From Rhizobium rosettiformans W3 (GTDB lineage: Bacteria; Pseudomonadota; Alphaproteobacteria; Rhizobiales; Rhizobiaceae): DNA of 64,000 nt. Both the position numbers and the translations under genes were made by a program. The stretch covers positions 1-64,000 of the forward strand of contig NZ_STGU01000016.1 in the NCBI RefSeq assembly GCF_004912135.1, in the 5' to 3' direction. Of the stretch, positions 33,689 through 41,396 are shown in pieces. The notes below the pieces were generated by a model. The model worked only from the letters and a program-made list of their open reading frames with translations. It made no database searches and was not told the DNA's origin. How positions within the stretch are numbered: position 1 is the first letter of the stretch; each line of letters starts with the position of its first letter.

Positions 33689-33764
33689 TTGGATGAAAAT
33701 GGATGGAAAAATGGATCTCGCTATGTCATACCCCATTTGGATGGAAACGGATGGGATAATGGAT
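33689..33764 (+). promoter_or_regulatory. Two 28-bp repeats overlapping the fic start
   Basis: Two direct repeats, 33689-33716 and 33737-33764, are identical at 24 of 28 positions. Each contains three TGGAT/CGGAT units 10-12 bases apart, i.e. on one face of the helix. The second ends within the ATG of the fic gene. The Fic protein has its own C-terminal winged helix, so autorepression at these sites is plausible. Confidence 0.65.
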
Positions 33765-34818
33765 GACGGCGCTCGATCTCTCCAAATTGCGTATCACGCC
33801 TGAGATCCTGTCGTTGATCGCCGAGATTGACGAATTCAAAGGCGCCTGGCGAGCGCTTGGTCGCATCGCACCCGATCGGCTGTTCAGCTTGCGGCGGGTT
33901 GCGACGATCGAAAGCATCGGATCGTCGACACGTATCGAGGGCGCGAAATTAAGCGACCGCGAGGTCGAAAGGCTGCTCTCGAACCTCCGTATCGGCTCGT
34001 TCTCCAGCCGAGACGAACAGGAGGTTGCCGGCTATGCCGAGGTGATGGAGACGATCTTCTCCGCCTTCGACGCAATCCCGCTTAACGAAAACCACATCCG
34101 CCAACTGCATCGGGATCTGCTCGCGCACTCGGTCAAAGATGAACGACATAGGGGAAACTGGAAAACCCTTGCCAACAACGTCGAAGCCTTCGACGAGGAT
34201 GGACGAAGTCTGGGCGTCGTCTTCGCGACAGCCTCCCCTTTCGATACGCCGGGCCGAATGTCGGAACTGGTGGCCTGGCAACAAGCTCAGGAGAAGGATG
34301 GCACGTTTCACCCTCTGCTCGTCGTCGCTGTCTTCGTCGTCGTCTTTCTGGAAATCCATCCTTTCCAGGATGGCAATGGCCGACTGTCGCGCGCTCTGAC
34401 CACTTTGCTGCTTCTTCGGGCGGGTTATTCCTATGTGCCGTACAGCTCACTGGAAAGTGTTATCGAGCAGAACAAGGAAGCCTATTATCTCGCGCTTCGC
34501 CGAACGCAGGGCACCATACGAACGGACCAACAGGATTGGAATCCGTGGGTCGAGTTTTTCCTGCGGAGCCTGCAACGCCAGAAGCAGCGTCTCGAGCGCA
34601 AGATCGAGCGTGAGCGCATTCTCCTCGGCGACCTGCCGGAGTTGTCCGTCGCGATCCTCGAACTGGCGCGTGAACGCGGGCGCGTCACGGTGATGGATGT
34701 GGCCAAAGCGACAGGCGCGAGCCGCAACACCGTCAAGGATCATCTTCGGGCGCTGACCGAGCAGGGACATCTGACCCTCCACGGAGCCGGTCGTGGGACC
34801 TGGTACGGCTTAAGCTGA
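33763..34818 (+). CDS. Fic-family protein with C-terminal winged helix
   Basis: A 351-residue protein. An N-terminal helix carries the self-inhibition motif SSTRIEGAKLS (S/TxxxEG). The Fic core has the catalytic motif HPFQDGNGRLSRALTTLL; the glutamate blocks AMP transfer until displaced. The C-terminal HTH is RVTVMDVAKATGASRNTVKD. Fic enzymes AMPylate target proteins; some act as toxins, others regulate. No antitoxin-like gene is adjacent, consistent with the intramolecular inhibitor. The start at 33763 lies within a 28-bp repeat. It sits between two DUF736 copies and could be lost by recombination between them. Confidence 0.93.
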   Translation: MTALDLSKLRITPEILSLIAEIDEFKGAWRALGRIAPDRLFSLRRVATIESIGSSTRIEGAKLSDREVERLLSNLRIGSFSSRDEQEVAGYAEVMETIFSAFDAIPLNENHIRQLHRDLLAHSVKDERHRGNWKTLANNVEAFDEDGRSLGVVFATASPFDTPGRMSELVAWQQAQEKDGTFHPLLVVAVFVVVFLEIHPFQDGNGRLSRALTTLLLLRAGYSYVPYSSLESVIEQNKEAYYLALRRTQGTIRTDQQDWNPWVEFFLRSLQRQKQRLERKIERERILLGDLPELSVAILELARERGRVTVMDVAKATGASRNTVKDHLRALTEQGHLTLHGAGRGTWYGLS

Positions 34819-35239
34819 CGCCGGAGCGAAGCGTCCGCCGATCAGCCGAAATCGGAGCTATGGTCCAATTGTGCGCAGCCGCCATTGCCACGTGCCTTTG
34901 CCTGATATAGCGGGGCTCCATTCGCGGGCTCGATGAGGCATGTCTGACCGGAAACCGGCGTCGCCTCGATCGTCCTCCCGCAACGGCCATCCGAAACTTT
35001 CTTCCCCTGCGGCCGCAACCCCACTCGACAGGCCGAGCGGGGACCCCGGCGTGCCGCATTCCTCGCGCAGCAACAAGGTTCCTCCCGGCCGCCCTCCATT
35101 TCATTGCGGCCCGGCAAGCCACCCCATGGCGCGATGCGCAATGGGGACCCCGGGGGTGCGGTCCGATCGTCCCCGGTCCTTTCGACAGCCATCGAGGCCG
35201 CGAAGGGCGCGGCCCGAAACCAACGAAAGGAACACCACA
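34819..35239. other. Region between fic and the second DUF736 gene
   Basis: Nothing coding is supported from 34819 to about 35072. From 35073 the sequence is the second copy of the DUF736 leader, with an additional 37 bases or so around 35113-35150 that are absent from copy 1. Confidence 0.4.
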
Positions 35240-35548
35240 ATGGCAACGATCGGCACCTTCACCTCCACCGAAACCGGCTTCAACGGCTCGATCCGCACGC
35301 TTGCCCTCAACGTCAAGGCCCGCATCACCCGCATCGAAAACCCCTCCGACAAGGGACCGCACTACCGCATCTACGCCGGCAACGTCGAGCTCGGTGCGGC
35401 CTGGCAGAAGCGCTCCGAGCAGGACCGCGACTACCTCTCGGTCAAGCTGGACGACCCGAGCTTCCCCGCTCCGATCTACGCAACCCTCACCGAAGTCGAA
35501 GGCGAGGACGGCTACCAGCTGATCTGGTCCCGCCCCAACCGGGACTGA
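35073..35548 (+). repeat. Direct repeat around DUF736, copy 2
   Basis: Second copy of the leader and gene at 33158-33596. The shared leader includes the stretch from GTGCGGTCCGATCGTCCCC to the ribosome site. This is likely the ancestral position since the leader extends further than in copy 1. Confidence 0.85.
35240..35548 (+). CDS. DUF736 family protein, copy 2
   Basis: A 102-residue DUF736 protein, nearly the same as copy 1: it starts [20 protein letters not shown] and ends [25 protein letters not shown] precedes the ATG. Two strong hairpins follow the stop. In rhizobial plasmids one such gene commonly sits beside small unknowns and tra genes; the presence of two is unusual. Confidence 0.9.
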   Translation: MATIGTFTSTETGFNGSIRTLALNVKARITRIENPSDKGPHYRIYAGNVELGAAWQKRSEQDRDYLSVKLDDPSFPAPIYATLTEVEGEDGYQLIWSRPNRD

Positions 35549-35559
35549 GATCCGGACGA

Positions 35560-35583
35560 GGCCCCGCTCGCCAAGGCGGGGCC
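35560..35583 (+). terminator. Hairpin after DUF736 copy 2
   Basis: GGCCCCGC and GCGGGGCC form a perfect eight-base stem with an eight-base loop, 11 bases after the stop codon. Confidence 0.55.
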
Positions 35584-35599
35584 AAGCGGCCGAATAGAG

Positions 35600-35637
35600 A
35601 AGCCGGGAGCGGGCATCGAGCCCGCTTCCGGCTTTCC
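35600..35637 (+). terminator. Long hairpin, probable terminator
   Basis: AAGCCGGGAGCGGGC pairs with GCCCGCTTCCGGCTT over 15 positions with one G-T wobble and a five-base loop, followed by a short TTT. This is the best terminator candidate in the region and closes the DUF736 transcript. Confidence 0.7.
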
Positions 35638-35724
35638 TGGTGCCATGCGGAACCGGAAATGTCTGCTCATAGCGCTCCAGTGTGCCGTGCCGGCATGGCG
35701 GCCTCAAGGACGAGCGGTCAACCC

Positions 35725-35769
35725 CCAATTTTGCCTCCGCTTCGGTTCCCGCCGCTCCAACAAAATCGG
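35725..35769. repeat. AT-core stem-loop, family member 1
   Basis: CCAATTTTG and CAAAATCGG form nine-base arms with one mismatch, separated by 27 bases. Related elements lie at 36234-36268 and 37029-37071. Confidence 0.5.
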
Positions 35770-35872
35770 CTCCCCCACTCGCCGCCGCTGGCGGTCGCGT
35801 TCGCGATCCCTGACCCCGCCATCCCGTCCCGCCCCGCGTCGTCGTCTTTCACGAACTCAAGGAGATGAGACG

Positions 35873-36037
35873 ATGACGATCGAACAGCACATCGAGGAAC
35901 TGCGTGCCGAACTGAGGAACGCATGGGGCGCGGCCGAGCGGCGTCAAATCGAGGCGGAGCTCCAACTCGCCGAGGCCGATCTGGCCGTCATGCTTGCCGA
36001 ACAGGAGGGCGCCGTCGAAGCCGAGCCGCCATTCTGA
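35873..36037 (+). CDS. Small alpha-helical protein, unknown
   Basis: A 54-residue protein starting MTIEQHIEELRAELRNAW, highly charged and probably a continuous helix or coiled coil (ERRQIEAELQLAEADLAVML). GGAG lies eight bases before the ATG at 35873. No family function known. It belongs to the set of small ORFs placed between DUF736 and the tra genes. Confidence 0.65.
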   Translation: MTIEQHIEELRAELRNAWGAAERRQIEAELQLAEADLAVMLAEQEGAVEAEPPF

Positions 36038-36358
36038 GCGGCTCGTTCCTCCTGTTATTTGAGCCGGTCCGCCGGCTCGACCGGCCTCCCGGCTGTCAGG
36101 GATTTCACCCCTCAACGCTCCCCCCGGCTCCCGTCGGAGACGGTCGCGTCCCCTACGGGTCCGCGGGTCTCTTCTCTCTATGACCTCCCATTCTACTCCA
36201 GCAAATCCGGCGTCAAGGACGGCGCGGTCTCCCCCAATTTTTCCGCCGCCAGGCTCTGGAAAAATCGGTTCCCGCGCTTGCGAGCCGCGTCCCGCGGTCC
36301 TTGACCCCTCTTTGCTACAGAGTGGCCGATCTCCGTCATCAACGAAGGAGATCACATC
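36038..36358. other. Intergenic region with stem-loop
   Basis: About 320 bases containing the second AT-core stem-loop and otherwise no recognised feature. Confidence 0.4.
36234..36268. repeat. AT-core stem-loop, family member 2
   Basis: CCAATTTTTCC and GGAAAAATCGG form 11-base arms with one mismatch and a 13-base loop. The flanks (CCCC before, TTCCCGC after) resemble member 1. Confidence 0.6.
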
Positions 36359-36850
36359 ATGACAACCGATCAGAACATCATGCTCTACGCCAAGCTTTCA
36401 GGCTTCCGTCTCGTTGTCCTCGCAAACCGCATCGGTTGCGACAGCGAATTCTCGCGAGCGCTCCACGATCGCCTGATCAAAGGACTGGAGGCAGCAATTG
36501 GCTGCGTGCGGATCATCATGGCGTTGGAGCGGAGCGTTCTCACCGGAGGCGAGGAGTTCGCCGACTATCAGTTGGAGGGGGAGGCCGAGATATTCGGGCG
36601 CTTTACTATCAACTTGCTGGACGATCTCGAATTCGATTTCGACACGCATGAATATCGCATCAACGGCGGCGATTGGGCCATCGCTTTGACGGCGGACTAT
36701 ACCGGCGTTGATATCGACTATCCGGAGCTGATCGCGCTCACTGACGACGAACTCGGCTCACTTGCGCCGATCATCACGGCGATCACGCGGGAAACCGGCA
36801 TCGCGGTAAATGCGTCCCGTATCAGCTACGACGATCACGCAGAATCATAA
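36359..36850 (+). CDS. Hypothetical acidic protein
   Basis: A 163-residue protein, acidic in its second half (LTADYTGVDIDYPELIALTD), with no membrane segment or signal peptide. An AAGGAGATC ribosome site precedes the ATG, supporting expression. I recognise no family; the lack of hydrophobic cores longer than 15 residues indicates a soluble protein. Acidic proteins next to conjugation genes are sometimes DNA mimics with anti-restriction roles, but that is only a thought here. Confidence 0.65.
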   Translation: MTTDQNIMLYAKLSGFRLVVLANRIGCDSEFSRALHDRLIKGLEAAIGCVRIIMALERSVLTGGEEFADYQLEGEAEIFGRFTINLLDDLEFDFDTHEYRINGGDWAIALTADYTGVDIDYPELIALTDDELGSLAPIITAITRETGIAVNASRISYDDHAES

Positions 36851-37138
36851 TCAATCTTGCGGTGCAGTTTCATCCGAGGGGCGGCGAGAGCCGCCTCTCA
36901 ATAGGGATGTCGAGGAGGCATCGCGATCGTAGCGATGGCGACCAGTTGAGCCTCTTCCTTCGATCCTGCTGTCATCTCTCATCGGGGATGTTGCAGTCCG
37001 TTCGTCACGACGCAACCTGCCGCCGCCAGAATTTTCCCCACAGCACTGCTGCTCCTCGCGGATCAAAATTCAGTCGCCGGCAAGTCCTCCACATTCGTTT
37101 CGGCCTTCTGGGTGCGTCCCTCCTTTCCGGTCTGCCGA
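36851..37138. other. Intergenic region with stem-loop
   Basis: Nearly 290 bases without a supported gene; contains the third AT-core stem-loop at 37029-37071. Confidence 0.4.
37029..37071. repeat. AT-core stem-loop, family member 3
   Basis: GAATTTT and AAAATTC, perfect seven-base arms 29 bases apart. Weaker than members 1 and 2 but preceded by the same CCGCCGCCAG-like sequence. Confidence 0.4.
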
Positions 37139-37642
37139 CTATCCCCGCGATGACCGCAATTCGAAAGGAGAAACAACATGCAACAGCTCGCTCAATTCCT
37201 CGCCGCCACCGGCCGTCGGCTCCGTACTCTCTGCAAGGTGATCAGCCACTTCTTCCGCAAGGGCAAGCTCGGCTTGAAGCTCGTGATCAAGATCCCCTTC
37301 TTCGTCGAGATCCAAGTGTCCCTCGAGACCGACTGGGACCGGCGTCGATGAAGCTCCCTCTTGGCCCGCTTCGGCGGGCCTTTCCCAATTTGCCACAGAG
37401 GCGCGCGGGCGGTAACCGCGTTTGCGCTTTTGTCGAAGCAGATCGAGAAACAGTTCGACAGCTTCCTCTTCCCGCCCGAAATGATGGACCATCATTTGAC
37501 CCTTCGCGCCAATGCGGCCCCACTTCCTGAGTAGGCAAACATCGCCAAAGAGGTTCGGTTCGATCGACATGGCGTAGTAGCGTGCCATGTTCTTCACGAC
37601 ATCCGTGCGTTCGACATAGAGATGGTAGGGTTGCGCGATCAT
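37139..37642 (-). CDS. WGR-domain protein
   Basis: A 167-residue frame with a WGR domain over about residues 1-85: YHLYVERTDVVKNMARYYAM, then LLRKWGRIGAKGQMMVHHFG. WGR domains bind nucleic acids and are frequent on rhizobial plasmids as short stand-alone proteins. The C-terminal 80 residues are acidic and low in complexity and run antisense to a small plus-strand ORF with a good ribosome site, so the true stop context deserves care. Start placed at the ATG at 37642, where homology begins. Confidence 0.82.
   Translation of the reverse strand: MIAQPYHLYVERTDVVKNMARYYAMSIEPNLFGDVCLLRKWGRIGAKGQMMVHHFGREEEAVELFLDLLRQKRKRGYRPRASVANWERPAEAGQEGASSTPVPVGLEGHLDLDEEGDLDHELQAELALAEEVADHLAESTEPTAGGGEELSELLHVVSPFELRSSRG
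37178..37351 (+). CDS. Small basic amphipathic protein, unknown (antisense to WGR 3' end)
   Basis: A 57-residue frame starting MQQLAQFLAATGRRLRTLCK, with a basic helix and a hydrophobic segment LKLVIKIPFFVEIQVSLET. An AAAGGAG site lies seven bases before the ATG, exactly as for the other small genes of this region. It lies wholly inside the 3' half of the WGR frame on the opposite strand. Either both are translated or the WGR extension is a by-product. Confidence 0.5.
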   Translation: MQQLAQFLAATGRRLRTLCKVISHFFRKGKLGLKLVIKIPFFVEIQVSLETDWDRRR

Positions 37643-37842
37643 GAGATCAGAATCGCCGATCGCGGGAATCGCGTCCAACGACACTTTTGAATCGGTCGGG
37701 GTGGATCGATTCACATCGGTGATGAAATCGGAAATCTCATGACAGGCTTGGGCGGGACGCCTTCGGCGCACGGCTCTATTCGCGGTGCTCACGGAGCCCG
37801 CACACGGTCTCCGCCCGATGGGTCACGATCCTCTCGCGGCTC

Positions 37843-38424
37843 TCAGCCGCACCATCCATGTCGAGCGCCGTCCCAGCGCCGGGCGAGGCCCTCGTTGACG
37901 AGGGTGTCTCCAAGCGAGCGCCCTGCCCGCATTACGGTACGGAGCTTGCGGCCATACTTGTCTTCGTCGCGCAACCCGGCTGAAAGCGAAAACTTGCCGG
38001 CATTCAGCAGCGCCAGCAGGCGTGCTTTCGCGGCCTCGCCCTTGACCCTTTCCGCCTCGCAGCGCGGCGGGTTGAGCTCCGGCGTGTCGATATCCGCGAT
38101 GCGGATTTTCTCGCCCTCGAACCAGAACGTATCGCCGTCAACGACGCAGTTCACATGGCGATCTGCACCGCAGAATGAAAATGCCGCTGACGATGAATCC
38201 GCTGTCGGTGTCCTGGTTGCATTCACAAGCCCTGAAAGATTATTAATACCTCCGAAGGCAAGCCAGCCTCCCGCAGCAATGATCATGGCGCAGAGGATCG
38301 CGATCAGGGGTTTGCGCGGGCGGCTCGGTCCCGATCGGGGTGACTTCCCCTGCCAGCGATGTCGATCGTTCCTGCTGCCGGACTTCCGCGGCTTTCTGAA
38401 CGGAACCACATTCGATTTCGCCAC
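37843..38424 (-). CDS. Thermonuclease-like (SNc) nuclease, membrane-anchored
   Basis: A 193-residue protein with a basic N-terminus, one helix (LIAILCAMIIAAGGWLAFGG) and a staphylococcal-nuclease domain: NCVVDGDTFWFEGEKIRIAD, DIDTPELNPPRCEAERVKGE and GDTLVNEGLARRWDG. The catalytic pattern of the family is retained. The GTG at 38424 is chosen for its AGGAGAGG ribosome site. Such nucleases are regular companions of Ti-type transfer genes in alphaproteobacterial plasmids; the role (recipient-wall, surface DNA or nucleotide scavenging) is not established. Confidence 0.88.
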   Translation of the reverse strand: MAKSNVVPFRKPRKSGSRNDRHRWQGKSPRSGPSRPRKPLIAILCAMIIAAGGWLAFGGINNLSGLVNATRTPTADSSSAAFSFCGADRHVNCVVDGDTFWFEGEKIRIADIDTPELNPPRCEAERVKGEAAKARLLALLNAGKFSLSAGLRDEDKYGRKLRTVMRAGRSLGDTLVNEGLARRWDGARHGWCG

Positions 38425-38655
38425 CTCGGTCCTCTCCTGTTTGCCCCAACCTATCTCGGCTTCGGTTTCATCCGCGTTTATGAGCAAGCGTGCTATCAGA
38501 CGGTGTGCGGTAGCGAGGCACAGTCGATCCCGCCTCCTCTTCGGGCCACTTTATTGAGGCTCCTGCGGCTGCGCTATTTCCCGCTCCTCGCACGACGAGA
38601 ATTCCCGAAATCCCGCCCTTTCGTGCGGCGCTCACGCTGATTTCTCCGATACTCT

Positions 38656-40632
38656 TCATTTTTCTGGATCGACCTTGCTCGCTGCTCTGCGCGCCGGCTC
38701 GATCAGAGGGGCTTCGGGTGTGCTTCCAAGCTTGTGAAACCTGTTCGTGCCAACACAAGCTTTCATGTCGTCGCGCCGAAACCAGATCGCGCGGCCGCAT
38801 CGAAGCGGCGCGTTCCCCGCCGTGAAGACGATCTGTTCATCAGCGCGCATGCGAAGGACTTCGTGCGGCTGGATCAACGGTCGTGCGGCCAACTGCTTCG
38901 ACCGCGTCCGCGACGATCCTTTCATCTGCGAACTTCGGCTGACCTGGTCGATCTCGACCGTCGTCATGCCGCAGCGACGCGAGATGTAGTCCGCGGTTTC
39001 CGTATCGTTGATCGCCGCGAAACTGATCCAGCTGGCGCTCTCGAACCACTTGCTCGCCGCATCGCGGCCGCCGTAGGTTTCCCGCATCTGGCCGATCGAC
39101 TGGTAGATCATGAGAAGCGTGATGCCATACTTCCGGCCGGCGTCGCGCGCGGTCTCCAGGATCCGCATGTAGCCAAGGCGGGCAACCTCATCGAGGAGGA
39201 ACAGTGCTCTGCCCTTCATCGAACCATCGCGGTTATAAATCGCATTGAGGAAAGAGCCGATGATGACGCGTGCGAGGCCCGCATGCGTCTCCAGGGTCTT
39301 GAGATCGATGTTGATGAAGACGTCGGTGTTTCCCTCGGCAAGATCCCCCGTCGAAAACGTCTTCCCCGATACCAGCGCGGCATAGTTCGGGTAGGACAGC
39401 CAGTGGGTTTCCTTGATCGCATTGGCATAGACGCCGGAGAAGGTCTCCGGGGTCATATTGACGAAGGCCGCGACATTTTCCTTCACGAAATCCGAGCCCG
39501 AATTGTCGTAGATCTCCTGCAGGCGTTGACGCAATTGCGGTTCCGGCTCGGAGAGATTGGCGCGCACCTGGCGAAGCGTCTGGCTCTCCTTCTCCGTATG
39601 ACCGGACAGGCAAACGTCCGCGATCATCGCGGTGAGCAATTGCAATGCCGAGGCGCGGAAGAAGTCGTCTCGGACGCCACGTGTCCCGCCGCTGTCACTC
39701 ATGATCCAGGACGCAACGGATGCGATATCCTCCTCCTTGGTGCCGCCGAATAGCCCGATCCAGTCCAGCGCGTTGAAGCCGGTCTCCGGCTTTTTGGGAT
39801 CGAGGACGAAGACGTCGCGGTCCGCGCCGGTACGATGGGCAGTGACCATCGGCGCCACCTCGTTCGACGGATCGAGAACGATCAGCGAGCCGCCCCATTT
39901 CAAAGCGGTCGGGATTGTCACCGACGTCGTCTTGAAACCGCCGGAACCGGCGAACACGATACCATGCGACGAACCGAACGAGCCGTCGAAGCAGAGCAAC
40001 GGTGACGTGCCGCCGGCGCCCCATGTTTCGGGATTGTCGGCCCGAAACGAGCGCACCGCGACGCTGTCCCTATCGACACGGTATTGTTCGCCGATCACGA
40101 TGCCGCCGGCGTCCGAAAACAGCTTTTCGGCATCGGCAAGCTTCATCCAATCTGCCTCGCCGTGCAGCGCTCGCTTGCCACGAATACGCCTTGGCTCGGC
40201 ACTGGCGAACGCCGCGTTGCCGACAAGCGCAACGCGTTGCGCAAAGCAGGTCGCCATTGCCGCGGCCGCTGCTCCGATCAACGTGGCGGGATCGACATAG
40301 GCGATAATGGACTTGCCCGCTGGCACCTGGTCCGTGAGTGCCCACAACCGGATCGTTTCGCGAAACGCGGCAATCAGGATCGTCGCCACGCCGCCGGCGA
40401 CGACGCCCCACCCTGCGGTCTTGACCCTGATCGCGCCTGCGCTCGCGAACAGGAAGACGATGCCGATGAGCGCCGCGGTGAGATAGGGCGCAGCGATGCC
40501 GGTTCGGCCGAGCGCCTGTCGTGCTGCTTCCGTCTTCCCAAAGGCAGACAGCCAGTGTTCGACCCCCGTAATAGCGACGGCGGCCAGGATCATCAATACG
40601 ACGGGTGCGATGAAGAGCATGATCCTATTCAT
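38656..40632 (-). CDS. traG: TraG, type IV coupling protein
   Basis: A 658-residue VirD4/TraG ATPase that links the relaxosome to the trb channel. Several N-terminal helices anchor it in the inner membrane. The Walker A loop is [16 protein letters not shown], and the Walker B region is [18 protein letters not shown]. The ATG at 40632 is the start used by homologues ([12 protein letters not shown]). It overlaps the end of traD by eight bases; traC-traD-traG is one operon, divergent from traA across oriT. Confidence 0.96.
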   Translation of the reverse strand: MNRIMLFIAPVVLMILAAVAITGVEHWLSAFGKTEAARQALGRTGIAAPYLTAALIGIVFLFASAGAIRVKTAGWGVVAGGVATILIAAFRETIRLWALTDQVPAGKSIIAYVDPATLIGAAAAAMATCFAQRVALVGNAAFASAEPRRIRGKRALHGEADWMKLADAEKLFSDAGGIVIGEQYRVDRDSVAVRSFRADNPETWGAGGTSPLLCFDGSFGSSHGIVFAGSGGFKTTSVTIPTALKWGGSLIVLDPSNEVAPMVTAHRTGADRDVFVLDPKKPETGFNALDWIGLFGGTKEEDIASVASWIMSDSGGTRGVRDDFFRASALQLLTAMIADVCLSGHTEKESQTLRQVRANLSEPEPQLRQRLQEIYDNSGSDFVKENVAAFVNMTPETFSGVYANAIKETHWLSYPNYAALVSGKTFSTGDLAEGNTDVFINIDLKTLETHAGLARVIIGSFLNAIYNRDGSMKGRALFLLDEVARLGYMRILETARDAGRKYGITLLMIYQSIGQMRETYGGRDAASKWFESASWISFAAINDTETADYISRRCGMTTVEIDQVSRSSQMKGSSRTRSKQLAARPLIQPHEVLRMRADEQIVFTAGNAPLRCGRAIWFRRDDMKACVGTNRFHKLGSTPEAPLIEPARRAASKVDPEK

Positions 40633-40840
40633 CGCTTTTCCCGAAGGCCTCCACGCCGATCGCAAGCAGCCGCGATCTTTCCGTGTCTTTGCTTTTCAGG
40701 CGCCGGCTCACATCGATGAGGGCGCCCAGCAAAAGCGCCCGCTTCTCGTAGCGAAGACCCGCTTTGACGATCAGGCCACCGAGTTCGATCTTTTCCCGCG
40801 TGTCCTTTTTGCGGGCGTCGGCTGTGGTCGTGCGCGCCAT
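40625..40840 (-). CDS. traD: TraD, conjugal transfer protein
   Basis: A 71-residue protein of the Ti-type TraD family (unrelated to F TraD): [20 protein letters not shown] and [20 protein letters not shown]. It is small, basic, and thought to support the relaxosome. It starts five bases after the traC stop and overlaps traG. Confidence 0.92.
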   Translation of the reverse strand: MARTTTADARKKDTREKIELGGLIVKAGLRYEKRALLLGALIDVSRRLKSKDTERSRLLAIGVEAFGKSDE

Positions 40841-40844
40841 CCGC

Positions 40845-41141
40845 TCAAGCCTCAGCAGTCCCGCTCGCAGCCGCGCCAGCCGCGTTCTGCGCGGACGGTG
40901 CGCTGCTTTCGCCGGCGTTACCTCCCTTCTTCCCTCCGGTCGTAGCCGCCTTTCCTCCGCGAAACCGTTTCGCCAGGTCCTCGAAGGCCGCCTGCAACTC
41001 TGCCTCGTCGACTTCAATCTCGCCGAGACCTGCCTTGAGAGCGATACGGCCGATGCGCTCGGCCTCACGGGTTTCTGCTGCCTTGAGCTGTTCCTGGAGT
41101 TTGGCGATTTCGTCGCGGATCTTGGAGGATGGTTTCTTCAT
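40845..41141 (-). CDS. traC: TraC, relaxosome accessory protein
   Basis: A 98-residue protein starting [20 protein letters not shown] with a coiled-coil N-terminus and an Ala/Gly-rich tail ([20 protein letters not shown]). It matches TraC of Ti-type plasmids, first gene of traCDG, read away from oriT. Probably a DNA-binding accessory factor for TraA. The much longer open frame extending upstream is a shadow of traA. Confidence 0.9.
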   Translation of the reverse strand: MKKPSSKIRDEIAKLQEQLKAAETREAERIGRIALKAGLGEIEVDEAELQAAFEDLAKRFRGGKAATTGGKKGGNAGESSAPSAQNAAGAAASGTAEA

Positions 41142-41213
41142 TCCGTTTGTCTCCCTTGGGTGAGAAGCTTGTCTTTCGAACCCAGTTTCAGGGAGGTGAG
41201 TGCGGAACGCACT

Positions 41214-41229
41214 ACTGTGAATCCTACAA
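41214..41229. promoter_or_regulatory. Putative tra box between traC and traA
   Basis: ACTGTGAATCCTACAA. Its reverse complement occurs exactly at 60710-60725, and its right half matches the perfect dyad at 60612-60627. It is placed in the divergent traC/traA promoter region, where Ti plasmids carry a TraR-binding site. Confidence 0.7.
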
Positions 41230-41264
41230 TCGCCAAAGCGCGAGCTTTGGTGAATGATCCCGGC

Positions 41265-41325
41265 CGTTCCGAAGGAGCGGATCCGAAGGGCGCAATTATA
41301 CGTCGCTGGCGCGACGCCCTTGCTT
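41265..41325. other. oriT: Origin of transfer (oriT), RSF1010/Ti type
   Basis: Between traC and traA lies AAGGGCGCAATTATACG, followed by GCGACGCCCTTGC. The first is the nick-region sequence known from Ti/RSF1010-type origins, and the AAGGGCG/CGCCCTT arms form the usual inverted repeat. TraA would cut one strand here. The exact limits and nick position are by analogy. Confidence 0.88.
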
Positions 41326-41396
41326 GAGGCCCCTGGCCTGCCTGCCGCTTCTGACGAACTAATTGATTTCGTTCGCAACCGGGAAAGAATGCCGCC

